NCBI RefSeq assembly: GCF_002245535.1
Contig: NZ_NKCN01000008.1
Location: 124,001 to 188,000 of the forward strand
Reading direction: 5' to 3'
Length of the DNA stretch: 64,000 nucleotides
Source of the DNA: Mycobacterium lehmannii
GTDB taxonomy: Bacteria > Actinomycetota > Actinomycetes > Mycobacteriales > Mycobacteriaceae
Part shown: piece by piece, positions 1 through 7,763 of the stretch
Position numbering within the stretch: position 1 is the stretch's first letter
How the letters are laid out: each line of letters begins with the position of its first letter
The notes under the pieces: model-generated
What the model was told of the DNA's origin: nothing
Databases searched by the model: none
The model's input: the letters and a program-made list of their open reading frames with translations, nothing else
Position numbers and translations under genes: made by a program

Positions 1-178
1 CGGCGCGCAGCTCTCGACGATGGTGTGCACCGTCGCCGCCGATCCGGATGTGGCGCTTGCCAAACAGCGTCTGAAAGAATGCTGGCTGTGGTCCCGTGCA
101 TACACCGTGTCCGGTGGCAGCTCTGAGATGATGCGCAACATCCTGGCCAAACGACGGCTCCTGCTACCGACTCACTGA
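1..178 (+). CDS. Acyl-CoA dehydrogenase, C-terminal fragment (5' cut by window edge)
   Basis: Only the last 58 codons are present, reading from base 2 to a TGA at 176-178. The translation contains SGGSSEMMRNILAKR, which aligns with the C-terminal helix of acyl-CoA dehydrogenases (family pattern GGTNEIQRNIIAERLLG). This segment contacts FAD of the neighbouring subunit. The stop overlaps the ATG of the next gene by one base (TGATG), so it is translationally coupled to an acyl-CoA synthetase: an activating enzyme and the first beta-oxidation enzyme in one operon. Substrate unknown. Confidence 0.85.
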   Translation, partial: GAQLSTMVCTVAADPDVALAKQRLKECWLWSRAYTVSGGSSEMMRNILAKRRLLLPTH

Positions 179-1713
179 TGGCGCAAACCTATTGGGGTTT
201 GATCCAAGCGGCGGCCCAGAACCACCCCGACCGCGTCGTACTCGTCGACGACTACGGTCGCAGCCTGACGAACAGCCAGTTGCACGACGCGGCGGAGCGC
301 ACCGCCGCCGCGTTGTTCGAACGTGGGGTCACCAGAGGCACCGTGGTCACGTGGCAGTTGCCGACCACCCTGGAGACGATGGTGGTGATGGTGTCCCTGA
401 CCCGTCTCGGCGCGGTCCAGAACCCTGTATTGCCGATCTGGCGCGTGAGCGAAGTCCGTTTTGTCACTGCGCAGCTCGGTGCCGAGGTCTTCATCGTTCC
501 CGGTGTGTGGCGCGGATTCGATCATGTCGCGCTTGCCGACGAGCTGATACGCGAACGGCCGATGACGGTCGTGATCGTCGACCACAGCGCGCCGATCACC
601 GGGGGACTCCGCCTGCCGTCGGGTGATCCGGAGATGCTGCCGGCGCCGCCGACGGACGCTGAGGATGCGCGGTGGGTGTACTACTCATCGGGCACAACCG
701 CGGCGCCGAAAGGTATTCGGCACTGTGACCGTTCGGTGATCGCCGGTTCGGCCGGGGTGGTGGGCATGTTCGGCGCCTCGAACAGCGACATCAACCCGAT
801 CGCGTTTCCGGTTTCGCACATCGGCGGCGCCGCGATGTTGGCCGCCAGCCTGCTGACCGGTATGCGTCTGGTCCTGTTCGACACCTTCGATCCGGTATCC
901 ACTCCAAAGGCGGTGGCCGTGCACCGCCCGACGATGCTCGGTTCGGCGACCCCGTTCTTCGTCGCCTACATGGCTGCGCAGCGGGAACATGGTCCCCAAC
1001 CGCTCTTCCCCGATCTGCGCGGGTGTGTCGGGGGAGGCGCGCCGATCACGCCCGAGCTGGGACGCCAAGTGCGTGAGACGCTTTCGGTGGCGGGGATCGC
1101 GAACTCGTGGGGCCTGACCGAGTTTCCGGTGGTGACGTCGCCGCCGCCGGACGGCGAACCGGAGGTTCTCGACCACACCGTCGGACGGCCGGTGCCGGGG
1201 GTCTCGATCCGCGTGGTCGACGAGAACGAGCGCGAGGTTGGTGTGGGCGAGGAAGGAGAATTGTGCCTCAAGGGGCCCCAGTGCTTCCTCGGCTACGTCG
1301 ATGCGTCACTGGACGCCGACGCCTTCGACGCCGACGGCTGGTTTCGCAGCGGTGACCGAGGCCGCATCGACGACGACGGCAACGTCGCGATCACCGGGCG
1401 TATCAAGGACGCCATCATCCGCAACGCGGAGAACATCTCTGCGCTGGAGATCGAGGGCGTCTTGGCCAGCCACCCTGCCGTCGAGGACGTCGCAGTCATC
1501 GGGGTGCCCGATCCGCGCACCGGCGAACGGGTCTGCGCGGTCGTCGTGGCAAACTCCGACATCACACTGTCCGACCTCGAAAAGCACTGCCAAGACTTGG
1601 GTTTGAGTAAACACAAGTCACCTGAGCGGCTCGAGGTCGTCGACGAACTCCCACGCAATCTCACGGGTAAGATTCTCAAGAACGAGTTGCGTGCGCGCTT
1701 CGCTCCTCGCTGA
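178..1713 (+). CDS. AMP-dependent acyl-CoA synthetase (ANL superfamily)
   Basis: A 511-residue cytosolic adenylate-forming ligase expected to activate a carboxylic acid to its CoA thioester through an acyl-AMP. Visible signatures are the P-loop SSGTTAAPKG (about residues 170-179), the A5-type motif NSWGLTE (about 308), the hinge region GWFRSGDRGRIDDDG followed by ITGRIKDAIIRNAENIS (about 388-425), and the catalytic C-terminal lysine in LTGK (about K498). Length is normal. The start overlaps the upstream dehydrogenase stop by one base. Its last 38 bases overlap the 3' end of the convergent IclR gene. Substrate is not predictable. Confidence 0.9.
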   Translation: MAQTYWGLIQAAAQNHPDRVVLVDDYGRSLTNSQLHDAAERTAAALFERGVTRGTVVTWQLPTTLETMVVMVSLTRLGAVQNPVLPIWRVSEVRFVTAQLGAEVFIVPGVWRGFDHVALADELIRERPMTVVIVDHSAPITGGLRLPSGDPEMLPAPPTDAEDARWVYYSSGTTAAPKGIRHCDRSVIAGSAGVVGMFGASNSDINPIAFPVSHIGGAAMLAASLLTGMRLVLFDTFDPVSTPKAVAVHRPTMLGSATPFFVAYMAAQREHGPQPLFPDLRGCVGGGAPITPELGRQVRETLSVAGIANSWGLTEFPVVTSPPPDGEPEVLDHTVGRPVPGVSIRVVDENEREVGVGEEGELCLKGPQCFLGYVDASLDADAFDADGWFRSGDRGRIDDDGNVAITGRIKDAIIRNAENISALEIEGVLASHPAVEDVAVIGVPDPRTGERVCAVVVANSDITLSDLEKHCQDLGLSKHKSPERLEVVDELPRNLTGKILKNELRARFAPR

Positions 1714-2563
1714 CACGGGCGATCTCGTGCAGCAGCGGCTCGGCCGCGGTGCGGGTTTCGCTGATAGTCATCCGACGTAGCGGGTGCACACCCAAGATCA
1801 GTCGGACCCGGGAGTTGGAGTCGAGCACAGGCGCCGAGATCGTGGCGACAGAGTGCGCGCCGCGGAGGCTTTCATCGGGCAGCATCTTGGTGGCGATGAA
1901 CTCGACTCGGAGCTGGTCGACGACCGACCGCAAATTGCCCGGTACGGAGTCATCCGAGAGGGTGCCGATGGCGTGTACTGCTTCCGCGAGCGCCGGAGTC
2001 ATCCAGTCGACGTCGTAACCACGGCCGCGGGTGTGCGTCAGCGCCGCGCGTAGCCGCTCGGCCAGAGACGCATCACCCGCTGCGCCGCGTTGAACCCATG
2101 CCTCCTTTTCCGCTGCGGAATCCCAAGCGGCACAGGCAATGCCGAAGGGCGGCGCGTACGGGATCCGATCGTTCGGAAGAGCCGCCGGGGGCGAACTCGA
2201 CGGATTTTCGAACGCGGTGATAACCAGGTCGTCTCCGATACGCTCGACGACGGAGGCCGCCATGCCGGTCTTCTCGGCGAGGCGCCGGATGGCGCTGCGT
2301 GCGACTGCGGCGGTCGGACGCTCGGCGTCCAGGCGGGACGCGATAAGGGCCATCGCCGGGCCGAGAGTGAACTCTTTGGATACGGGATCGCGGGTGACCC
2401 ACCCGCGATTCTGAAGGCTCGTGAGGATGGCATGAGCGGTCCCCTGGGAAAGGTTGAGGCGTCGCACGACGTCGGAGAACCGCATTCCACGAGCGTCGGT
2501 GCGGCTGAGTGTCTCGATGATGTCGAGCACCCGATCGGTCGGAGCTGAACCGGCCCCCTGCAC
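1676..2563 (-). CDS. IclR-family transcriptional regulator
   Basis: A 295-residue protein with an N-terminal winged helix-turn-helix (about residues 8-70, including LSQGTAHAILTSLQNRGWV and EFTLGPAMALIASRL) and a C-terminal IclR effector domain (about 85-280, with LGVHPLRRM near the end). IclR proteins usually control an adjacent catabolic operon in response to a small acid. This gene is divergent from the 2660-6470 operon and separated from it by 96 bases carrying repeat and palindrome elements, so that operon is the likely target (inference). The 3' end overlaps the convergent acyl-CoA synthetase gene. Confidence 0.9.
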   Translation of the reverse strand: MQGAGSAPTDRVLDIIETLSRTDARGMRFSDVVRRLNLSQGTAHAILTSLQNRGWVTRDPVSKEFTLGPAMALIASRLDAERPTAAVARSAIRRLAEKTGMAASVVERIGDDLVITAFENPSSSPPAALPNDRIPYAPPFGIACAAWDSAAEKEAWVQRGAAGDASLAERLRAALTHTRGRGYDVDWMTPALAEAVHAIGTLSDDSVPGNLRSVVDQLRVEFIATKMLPDESLRGAHSVATISAPVLDSNSRVRLILGVHPLRRMTISETRTAAEPLLHEIARVSEERSAHATRS

Positions 2564-2583
2564 CCTTGACTCCTTTTCGGCTG

Positions 2584-2631
2584 AATTCTACGGTAATTCT
2601 GAAATACGAAAATGTACGTTCGAATATTCGA
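2584..2631. promoter_or_regulatory. Candidate IclR operator region between divergent genes
   Basis: The divergent intergenic region holds two direct AATTCT repeats 11 bases apart (2584-2589 and 2595-2600, one helical turn) and a perfect 12-base palindrome TCGAATATTCGA (2620-2631). CGAA (2607-2610) and TTCG (2619-2622) also form an inverted pair across TACGT. The stretch is AT-rich compared with its surroundings. Assignment to the IclR protein is inferred from position only. Confidence 0.4.
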
Positions 2632-2659
2632 GATTATCAGCCGGCGAAGGGTGCGTCCA

Positions 2660-3712
2660 TTGCGTGCAGTCGTATTGCGGTCCGGCGAATTGACCGTTCG
2701 CGAGACGGCCGACCCGATCCCGGGTCCGAACGACCTGCTGTTGAAGACGCTGAGCACAGCGATCTGCGCGTCCGATGTTCATTTCATGGACTGTCCAGAA
2801 CTCGCGATCGACGATCCGACGGGTCGGTCGCTGTACGACGCCGACCGCGACATCGTCATGGGCCACGAATTCGTGGGCGAGGTCATCGGACACGGTCCCG
2901 GATGTGGCGACGCGTTTCCGATCGGGTCCCGGGTGACCTCCATGCCAATCCGGTTGGTGGACGGCGGATCCGGTGGCCTGCGCATCATCGGCCAGCATCC
3001 CGAGGCACAGGGCAGCTTCGGCGAACTTCTCGTCGTGTCGGAGGCGACCGCGAGGGTCGTCGACGGGTCCGTGTCCAGTGACGCAATCGCCCTCGTCGAC
3101 GCCTTCGCTGTCGGCGAGTACTACGTCCGTGTCGCCGATGTTCAACCCGGGGAGATCCCGATCGTCGTCGGCGCTGGCGCCATCGGCCTGTCGGCGGTCG
3201 CGGCGCTGTCCGCTCGCGGCATCGAGCCGATCATCGTCTCCGATTACAAGGCGGACCGCCGCGAACTTGCGCGCTCGGGCTTCGGCGCTCATGTATTACA
3301 TGATCCCGCCGAAGGGTCTGTGTTCGACCTCTTCCGCGACGTGCGTCGGCAACACCACATGTCCGGCACCGCGGTGGTGTTCGAATGCGTCGGAGCCCCG
3401 GGCCTAATCAACTCGCTCGTCAAGGAGGCGGAGTTCTACACCCGCATCTATTGCGCAGGCGGTTGGTATACGGGGGACACGCTGGACATCACCGAGGCAA
3501 CCCGCCAAGGATTGACGCTGCGTTTCGGCGGTGGGCCGATGCCGGAGGACTGGTACGGCGTCCTCGATGCGGTTGTCGATGGACGCCTCGACCCGATGCC
3601 CAGCGTCGGGAGAATCATCGGCCTTGATGATGTGCCCGATGCACTCGACGAAGCTCGCCGGTCTGACGGACCGCCACGGATTGTGGTGCATCCGAATGGA
3701 GATGTCGGATGA
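2660..3712 (+). CDS. Zinc-type alcohol dehydrogenase (MDR family) lacking the structural zinc lobe
   Basis: About 350 residues, starting at TTG 2660, chosen because GAAGG (2646-2650) lies 9 bases upstream; a GTG at 2651 is the alternative. It has the catalytic-zinc cysteine in ICASDVHFMD (about C36), the GHEFVGEVIGHG signature (about residues 68-79) and a GAGAIG Rossmann motif (about 170-178) for NAD(P)H. The four-cysteine structural zinc loop of classical ADHs is not visible after GHE, as in several threonine-dehydrogenase or sorbitol-dehydrogenase-like MDR proteins. First gene of a five-gene operon; its stop overlaps the next start as ATGA. Probable alcohol/ketone oxidoreductase, substrate unknown. 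Confidence 0.85.
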   Translation: MRAVVLRSGELTVRETADPIPGPNDLLLKTLSTAICASDVHFMDCPELAIDDPTGRSLYDADRDIVMGHEFVGEVIGHGPGCGDAFPIGSRVTSMPIRLVDGGSGGLRIIGQHPEAQGSFGELLVVSEATARVVDGSVSSDAIALVDAFAVGEYYVRVADVQPGEIPIVVGAGAIGLSAVAALSARGIEPIIVSDYKADRRELARSGFGAHVLHDPAEGSVFDLFRDVRRQHHMSGTAVVFECVGAPGLINSLVKEAEFYTRIYCAGGWYTGDTLDITEATRQGLTLRFGGGPMPEDWYGVLDAVVDGRLDPMPSVGRIIGLDDVPDALDEARRSDGPPRIVVHPNGDVG

Positions 3713-4110
3713 GTGACCGAGACGACCTCGTTGAGTTGACGATTCGCTACGCGACCGCGATCGACACGGAGCAATACTCGCTGCTGACTGAGGTCTTCAC
3801 CGACGACGCGCAGGTGGATTACGGCGAGGTCGGTCAGTGGACGGGCGGCGCCGCGGTCGCCGAGTTCATGGAGGCCGCTCATGTCATGGCGGCTCAAACC
3901 ATGCATCGCATGTCCAATCAGGTCGTCGACATCGACGGCGACAAGGCCACGATTCGTACGTACGTCGACGCGCTGATCCTCCTTGAGGACGGATCGGGCG
4001 CGAATCCCGTCGGCTATTACGACGACCACGCGGTCCGGACGACGGACGGCTGGCGTATTGCACGTCGCTCCTACGCTTCGGTTCGCCTCGCCGGGGTGCC
4101 GGCGCCGTGA
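3709..4110 (+). CDS. SnoaL/NTF2-like small protein
   Basis: A 133-residue protein with the cone-shaped alpha+beta NTF2 pattern: an N-terminal helix (DLVELTIRYATAIDTEQYSLLTEVFTDDAQVDYGE) and a strand-rich C-terminus ending YYDDHAVRTTDGWRIARRSYASVRL. SnoaL_4-type proteins next to dehydrogenases often act as dehydratases, isomerases or cyclases on ketone or acyl-CoA intermediates. Overlaps both neighbours by 4 bases (ATGA and GTGA), so the expression is coupled. The exact reaction cannot be assigned. Confidence 0.8.
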   Translation: MSDRDDLVELTIRYATAIDTEQYSLLTEVFTDDAQVDYGEVGQWTGGAAVAEFMEAAHVMAAQTMHRMSNQVVDIDGDKATIRTYVDALILLEDGSGANPVGYYDDHAVRTTDGWRIARRSYASVRLAGVPAP

Positions 4111-4940
4111 CCGACATCGCGCAGAAGTACGGGCCGTGGGCGCTGTTGGTTGGCGCATCCGACGGAGTCGGGGCGTTGTTCGCCGACCGGCTCGCGGGCG
4201 AGGGCGTGAACGTCGTGCTCGTCGCTCGTCGACAAAACCTACTCGACGAGGTGGCTGCGGGCATTCGCGAGCGCACCAATGCCGAGACGCGGACATTTGC
4301 AGTCGACCTGATTGACCCTGACGCTTCGCAACGGATCATCGAGGCGACCGATGATCTCGAGATTGGCATGCTCGTGTACTGCGCTGGCGGTGATCCCAAT
4401 TACCAGCCCTTCCTTGCTAATCCGGTGTCCGCAGCGGAAGACCTACTGCAACGCAATTGCCTGGTATTGATGCGGTTGTGTCACCACTTCGCAGGCCAGA
4501 TGGTCGAGCGGCACAGAGGTGGCATCGTGAACTTCACGTCGGGGGCCGCGCTGGCAGGTGGCCGAAACATGGTGGCTTACGGTGGAACAAAAGCCTTCGA
4601 CATGGTGTTCACCGAAGGTTTGTGGGCGGAGTTGCACGACAAGGGTGTTGATGTACTTGGACTGGTCCTCGGCATGACAGACACCCCGGCGTTGCGAAAG
4701 TTGGAGTTCGAGCGCGGTCGCCTGGCGTCTGTCGACGAGGTCCCCGAGGGCGCGGTCACCGCCGCAAGCGTCGTCGACGAGGCGTTCGCCAACCTCGGTA
4801 ACGGACCGACGATCGCTACCGGCGATGACGTCCGGATGGCCTTTGAGCTCTTCAAGTCCATGTCACGCAGCGAGGTGGTCCGACTGATCATGCAGATGTC
4901 CACTGAAGTCATGGGTACCGACGACCGCCAGGGAAGTTAG
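4107..4940 (+). CDS. Short-chain dehydrogenase/reductase
   Basis: A 277-residue SDR starting at GTG 4107, which overlaps the previous stop. The nucleotide-binding motif GASDGVG lies at about residues 15-21, followed by VVLVARR, whose terminal Arg pair suggests NADP(H) preference (inference). The catalytic set is NFTSG (Ser) and YGGTK (Y158, K162). It resembles the 3-ketoacyl/steroid-dehydrogenase-like SDRs that are common in mycobacterial catabolic operons. Probably interconverts the alcohol and ketone on the same substrate family as the MDR enzyme upstream. Confidence 0.87.
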   Translation: MTDIAQKYGPWALLVGASDGVGALFADRLAGEGVNVVLVARRQNLLDEVAAGIRERTNAETRTFAVDLIDPDASQRIIEATDDLEIGMLVYCAGGDPNYQPFLANPVSAAEDLLQRNCLVLMRLCHHFAGQMVERHRGGIVNFTSGAALAGGRNMVAYGGTKAFDMVFTEGLWAELHDKGVDVLGLVLGMTDTPALRKLEFERGRLASVDEVPEGAVTAASVVDEAFANLGNGPTIATGDDVRMAFELFKSMSRSEVVRLIMQMSTEVMGTDDRQGS

Positions 4941-4948
4941 CCACCGAG

Positions 4949-5905
4949 ATGTTCACCCTTCGCTTCGACATGCGGGCACCCTCGATGGGAGCCCCGCCGA
5001 CGGAGTTGTACGCCGCAGCCTGCGACATGGCGGAATGGGCGGAAACTCGAGGTTGCGTAGCGGCGGTGTTGTGCGAACATCACTGTGCCGACGACGGTTA
5101 TCTACCATCGCCCTTGCTGCTGGGCTCGGCGATCGCCGCGCGTACCGAGCAGTTGATGCTGAACTTGGTGATTCTCCTTCCGTTCTACGACGTCGCGCGG
5201 CTGGCGGAAGACATGGCGGTCTTGGACCACATCAGCGCCGGGCGGGCGACCTACGTGTTCGGAATCGGTTACCGCGCGCAGGAGTACGAGCATTTTGGTC
5301 TGTCGTTGTCCGAGCGCGGAAAGATCGCTGATCAGAAACTCGGCATGTTACGCCGTTTGTTGGCCGGTGAGGAAGTTGAGTACGAGGGTCGCCGGATGAA
5401 GGTGACACCACGACCCCGCACACCGGAGGGCCCCATGATGAGTTGGGGCGGCGCCAGCCTCGCTGCCGCGCGTCGCGCGGGCCGAAACGGTCTTGGTCTG
5501 CTGGCCAATGGTGGAGTTCCGGGAATGCAGGAGGCCTACGAAAGCGCATGCCGGGAGAACGGTTACGAACCGGGATTCATGCTGATCCCCGATCGCAACG
5601 CCGCCACCAACTGCTTTGTCGCCGACGATGTCGACGCCGCCTGGGATGAGATCGGTGAGTACCTTCTCCACGATGCGATGGCGTACTCGGAGTGGAATCC
5701 CGACAACAACATCTCGGCGAATATCACCACTGCCAAAACCGTCGATGAGTTGCGGTCGCAGTCGACGACGCACGTGATCCTGTCAGTCGACGAAGCGCGA
5801 AAGCGTCTGGCCGCAGGCGAGGTGTTCAACATCAATCCGCTCTGCGGAGGAATACCCCCGGCCATCGCGTGGCCGTACTTCAAGAGATTCGCCGAGCTGG
5901 GCTAG
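4949..5905 (+). CDS. LLM-class (luciferase-like) flavin-dependent oxidoreductase
   Basis: A 318-residue TIM-barrel protein of the bacterial luciferase superfamily. It shows AVLCEHHCADDGYLPSPL (about residues 32-49), the barrel segment LDHISAGRATYVFGIGYRAQEYEHFG (about 92-117), a family hallmark, and MSWGGASLAAARRAGRNGLG. Members use FMNH2 or, commonly in mycobacteria, coenzyme F420; the sequence does not decide which. In this operon a Baeyer-Villiger-like or hydroxylating monooxygenase, or an F420-linked dehydrogenase, is plausible. Starts 8 bases after the SDR stop. Confidence 0.87.
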   Translation: MFTLRFDMRAPSMGAPPTELYAAACDMAEWAETRGCVAAVLCEHHCADDGYLPSPLLLGSAIAARTEQLMLNLVILLPFYDVARLAEDMAVLDHISAGRATYVFGIGYRAQEYEHFGLSLSERGKIADQKLGMLRRLLAGEEVEYEGRRMKVTPRPRTPEGPMMSWGGASLAAARRAGRNGLGLLANGGVPGMQEAYESACRENGYEPGFMLIPDRNAATNCFVADDVDAAWDEIGEYLLHDAMAYSEWNPDNNISANITTAKTVDELRSQSTTHVILSVDEARKRLAAGEVFNINPLCGGIPPAIAWPYFKRFAELG

Positions 5906-5918
5906 TGGAGAGGGAGAC

Positions 5919-6470
5919 ATGAGCAGCGATCGCACGGCCTTGAACGAAGAGATCGCCTTCCAGAAATGGGAGGGTTATGCGAAACCCATCGACCGCGGCC
6001 GCCACGTGAATTTCGGCGAGAAGTTCGTCTTCGCACCCGATTACGTCATGATGAGCCCCCATTTCAACGATGGCGCCCGCCAATCGGCGGCCGAGATGTT
6101 CTCCGACGAGGTGGCGGCGGCCATGGCCAAGTACGCTCCCGACGGAGACATGCTCACAGCGGAGTGGCGAATGTGGTGGAATCACATGCCGGATTATCGC
6201 CTCGTCAGTCCGTTCGAATGTGTTGTCGGAGAATGGGGTTTTTCGTCCTGCGACACCTACGCGGGGACGCTCCCCGACGGGTCGGTGTTGACACTGCGCG
6301 AGTGGGACTACATCTGGGTCAACGAGAAGGGCGAAGTCACACGTTGGGACTGGTTCGTCGACCCCGATAAGTGGGAACAGTTGCTGGGACTCATCGGGCT
6401 CGATCCCAAGGGTTTGACCAGTCAGCAGTACACGGTCAACTTCCTGCGGGAGGGTGGCGTCGGCGGCTGA
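5919..6470 (+). CDS. SnoaL/NTF2-like protein, second copy in operon
   Basis: A 183-residue protein preceded by GGAGAGGGAGAC, a strong ribosome site. Its pattern (N-terminal helix, then WRMWWNHMPDYRLVSPFECVVGEWGFSSCDTYAGTLPDGSVLTLREWDYIWVNEKGEVTRWDWFVDPDKWEQLL) fits a long SnoaL-type fold. It is about 50 residues longer than the 3709 protein and not closely similar to it. Last gene of the 2660-6470 operon. A palindrome GCATCC-G-GGATGC (6471-6483) directly follows the stop. Function unknown beyond the fold. Confidence 0.75.
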   Translation: MSSDRTALNEEIAFQKWEGYAKPIDRGRHVNFGEKFVFAPDYVMMSPHFNDGARQSAAEMFSDEVAAAMAKYAPDGDMLTAEWRMWWNHMPDYRLVSPFECVVGEWGFSSCDTYAGTLPDGSVLTLREWDYIWVNEKGEVTRWDWFVDPDKWEQLLGLIGLDPKGLTSQQYTVNFLREGGVGG

Positions 6471-6491
6471 GCATCCGGGATGCCGCGTTTA

Positions 6492-7670
6492 CTAGATGCC
6501 GATCAGTTCCTTCAAATTGCCGCCCATCACCCGGGCGGTGGTCGCGGCGGGCAACCCCTCGAGTTCGTTGATGAAGTCCGCGGGCTCCGCGAGGCCTTCG
6601 GGATGTGGGTAGTCCGAACCGAACATCACGCGGTCGGCGCCGAGGATGTCGATGAGGTGCGACATGTCTTCCTCATGGAACGGATTCACCCAGACATGCC
6701 TGCGGAAGACGTCGCTGGGATGCTCGCTGAAGTCGTTCGGCCGCTTGTGGTACACGCGGTCGAAGACGTCCAACAAGCGGTGCGCCCAGGAGCCCCCGTT
6801 CTCGATAACCCCGATGCGTACCCCGGGAAAGCGCTCGAACACGCCGTGAGCGATGAAGGCAGCGAGGGTATCGAAGATGTTGCGGCTCTCCTCGTAGATG
6901 AAGCCTCGCAGCTTGCTCAGCGCGAATCCGTTGAACTCCGCTGGGTCCTCCCAATCGTCGACGTAGCGCTCATAGCCGGAATCCGAATTGTGCATCTGCA
7001 CCGAGATGCCCGACGACTCGACCAGTCGCCAGAAGTCATCGAACTCGGGCAGAGCGGCTGAGCGCGACGTGCCGTCTTCGCGCGGGACCGGGGCCGGACG
7101 AATCAGTACCGTCCTGGCACCGTTGTCGAGGCACCATTCGAGCTCCTTCACGCCCAGTGCGGGATCGTTGAGCGAGATGGCGGGCACGGGAAAGATCCGG
7201 TTGTGGTAGTTGAACGTCCAGTCCTCGAGCAGCCAGCGGTTGAACGCATGGGTGACCGCGTGGGTGAGTTCCGTGTCGGACTTCGTCCGCTCCTCGAGCA
7301 TGCCGGCGGTGGTGGGGAACATCACCGCGCCATCGACGCCCTGACGGTCCATCAACGCCAGACGCAGGTCGGGGCGACGGAACTCGTCGGGACATCGGAT
7401 GGGCGCGGCGAGCTCCCTCAGTGTCTTGCCTTCCGGATTCACCCCCCGGAAGTAGTCGGCCCAAGCGCCGGGGGTCGGGATCACCTCGTAGGTCGGATTG
7501 GGGATGGTCTCGGTGATGACGCCGAGGATCTGTAGTTTCTTGCGGCCGTTGACGTCGACAAACTTCAGCGCTTCCGAATACATGTCAGGCAGGTACCGCG
7601 TGTAGGCATCGATGGTCTCGTACATGTGGTTGTCGGCATCCCACACCTCAAAGGCAGCAGCGTCGCCCAC
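6492..7670 (-). CDS. Amidohydrolase family protein (PF04909 type)
   Basis: About 392 residues from GTG 7670, chosen because GAGGAGG (7676-7682) lies 5 bases upstream. A farther ATG at 7703 would run through an operator-like palindrome. N-terminal VWDADNHMYE supplies the first metal-binding D-x-H pair, and MFGSDYPHPEGL (about residue 345) the C-terminal metal Asp. PF04909 proteins are TIM-barrel hydrolases or decarboxylases related to ACMSD. In mycobacteria they occur in steroid and aromatic acid clusters, where they open rings or hydrolyse CoA-ester intermediates. Likely transcribed from its own promoter as well as from the operon upstream. Confidence 0.85.
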   Translation of the reverse strand: MGDAAAFEVWDADNHMYETIDAYTRYLPDMYSEALKFVDVNGRKKLQILGVITETIPNPTYEVIPTPGAWADYFRGVNPEGKTLRELAAPIRCPDEFRRPDLRLALMDRQGVDGAVMFPTTAGMLEERTKSDTELTHAVTHAFNRWLLEDWTFNYHNRIFPVPAISLNDPALGVKELEWCLDNGARTVLIRPAPVPREDGTSRSAALPEFDDFWRLVESSGISVQMHNSDSGYERYVDDWEDPAEFNGFALSKLRGFIYEESRNIFDTLAAFIAHGVFERFPGVRIGVIENGGSWAHRLLDVFDRVYHKRPNDFSEHPSDVFRRHVWVNPFHEEDMSHLIDILGADRVMFGSDYPHPEGLAEPADFINELEGLPAATTARVMGGNLKELIGI

Positions 7671-7684
7671 CGGAACCTCCTCAA

Positions 7685-7707
7685 CGAGAACAGTGATTCT
7701 CAAGATA
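7685..7707 (-). promoter_or_regulatory. Promoter with operator site A (TGAGAA-N6-TTCTCA family)
   Basis: On the minus strand an extended -10, TGC-TATCTT (hexamer at 7702-7707), is followed directly by TGAGAATCACTGTTCTCG (7702-7685). This matches 11 of 12 half-site positions of TGAGAA-N6-TTCTCA. The operator would cover the transcription start and lies just before the ribosome site of the amidohydrolase. The same -10/operator layout is seen upstream of the amidohydrolase at 25561. Confidence 0.55.
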
Positions 7708-7763
7708 GCAAACGGCGGTATCCGTCTGCTACGGGGCCATACCGGGGCACCGGGTGTGCGGTT

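Noticed and set aside
6471..6483. GCATCC-G-GGATGC as a terminator
   Set aside because: One-base loop cannot fold as a stem of full length, and no T-tract follows; noted only with the preceding gene.
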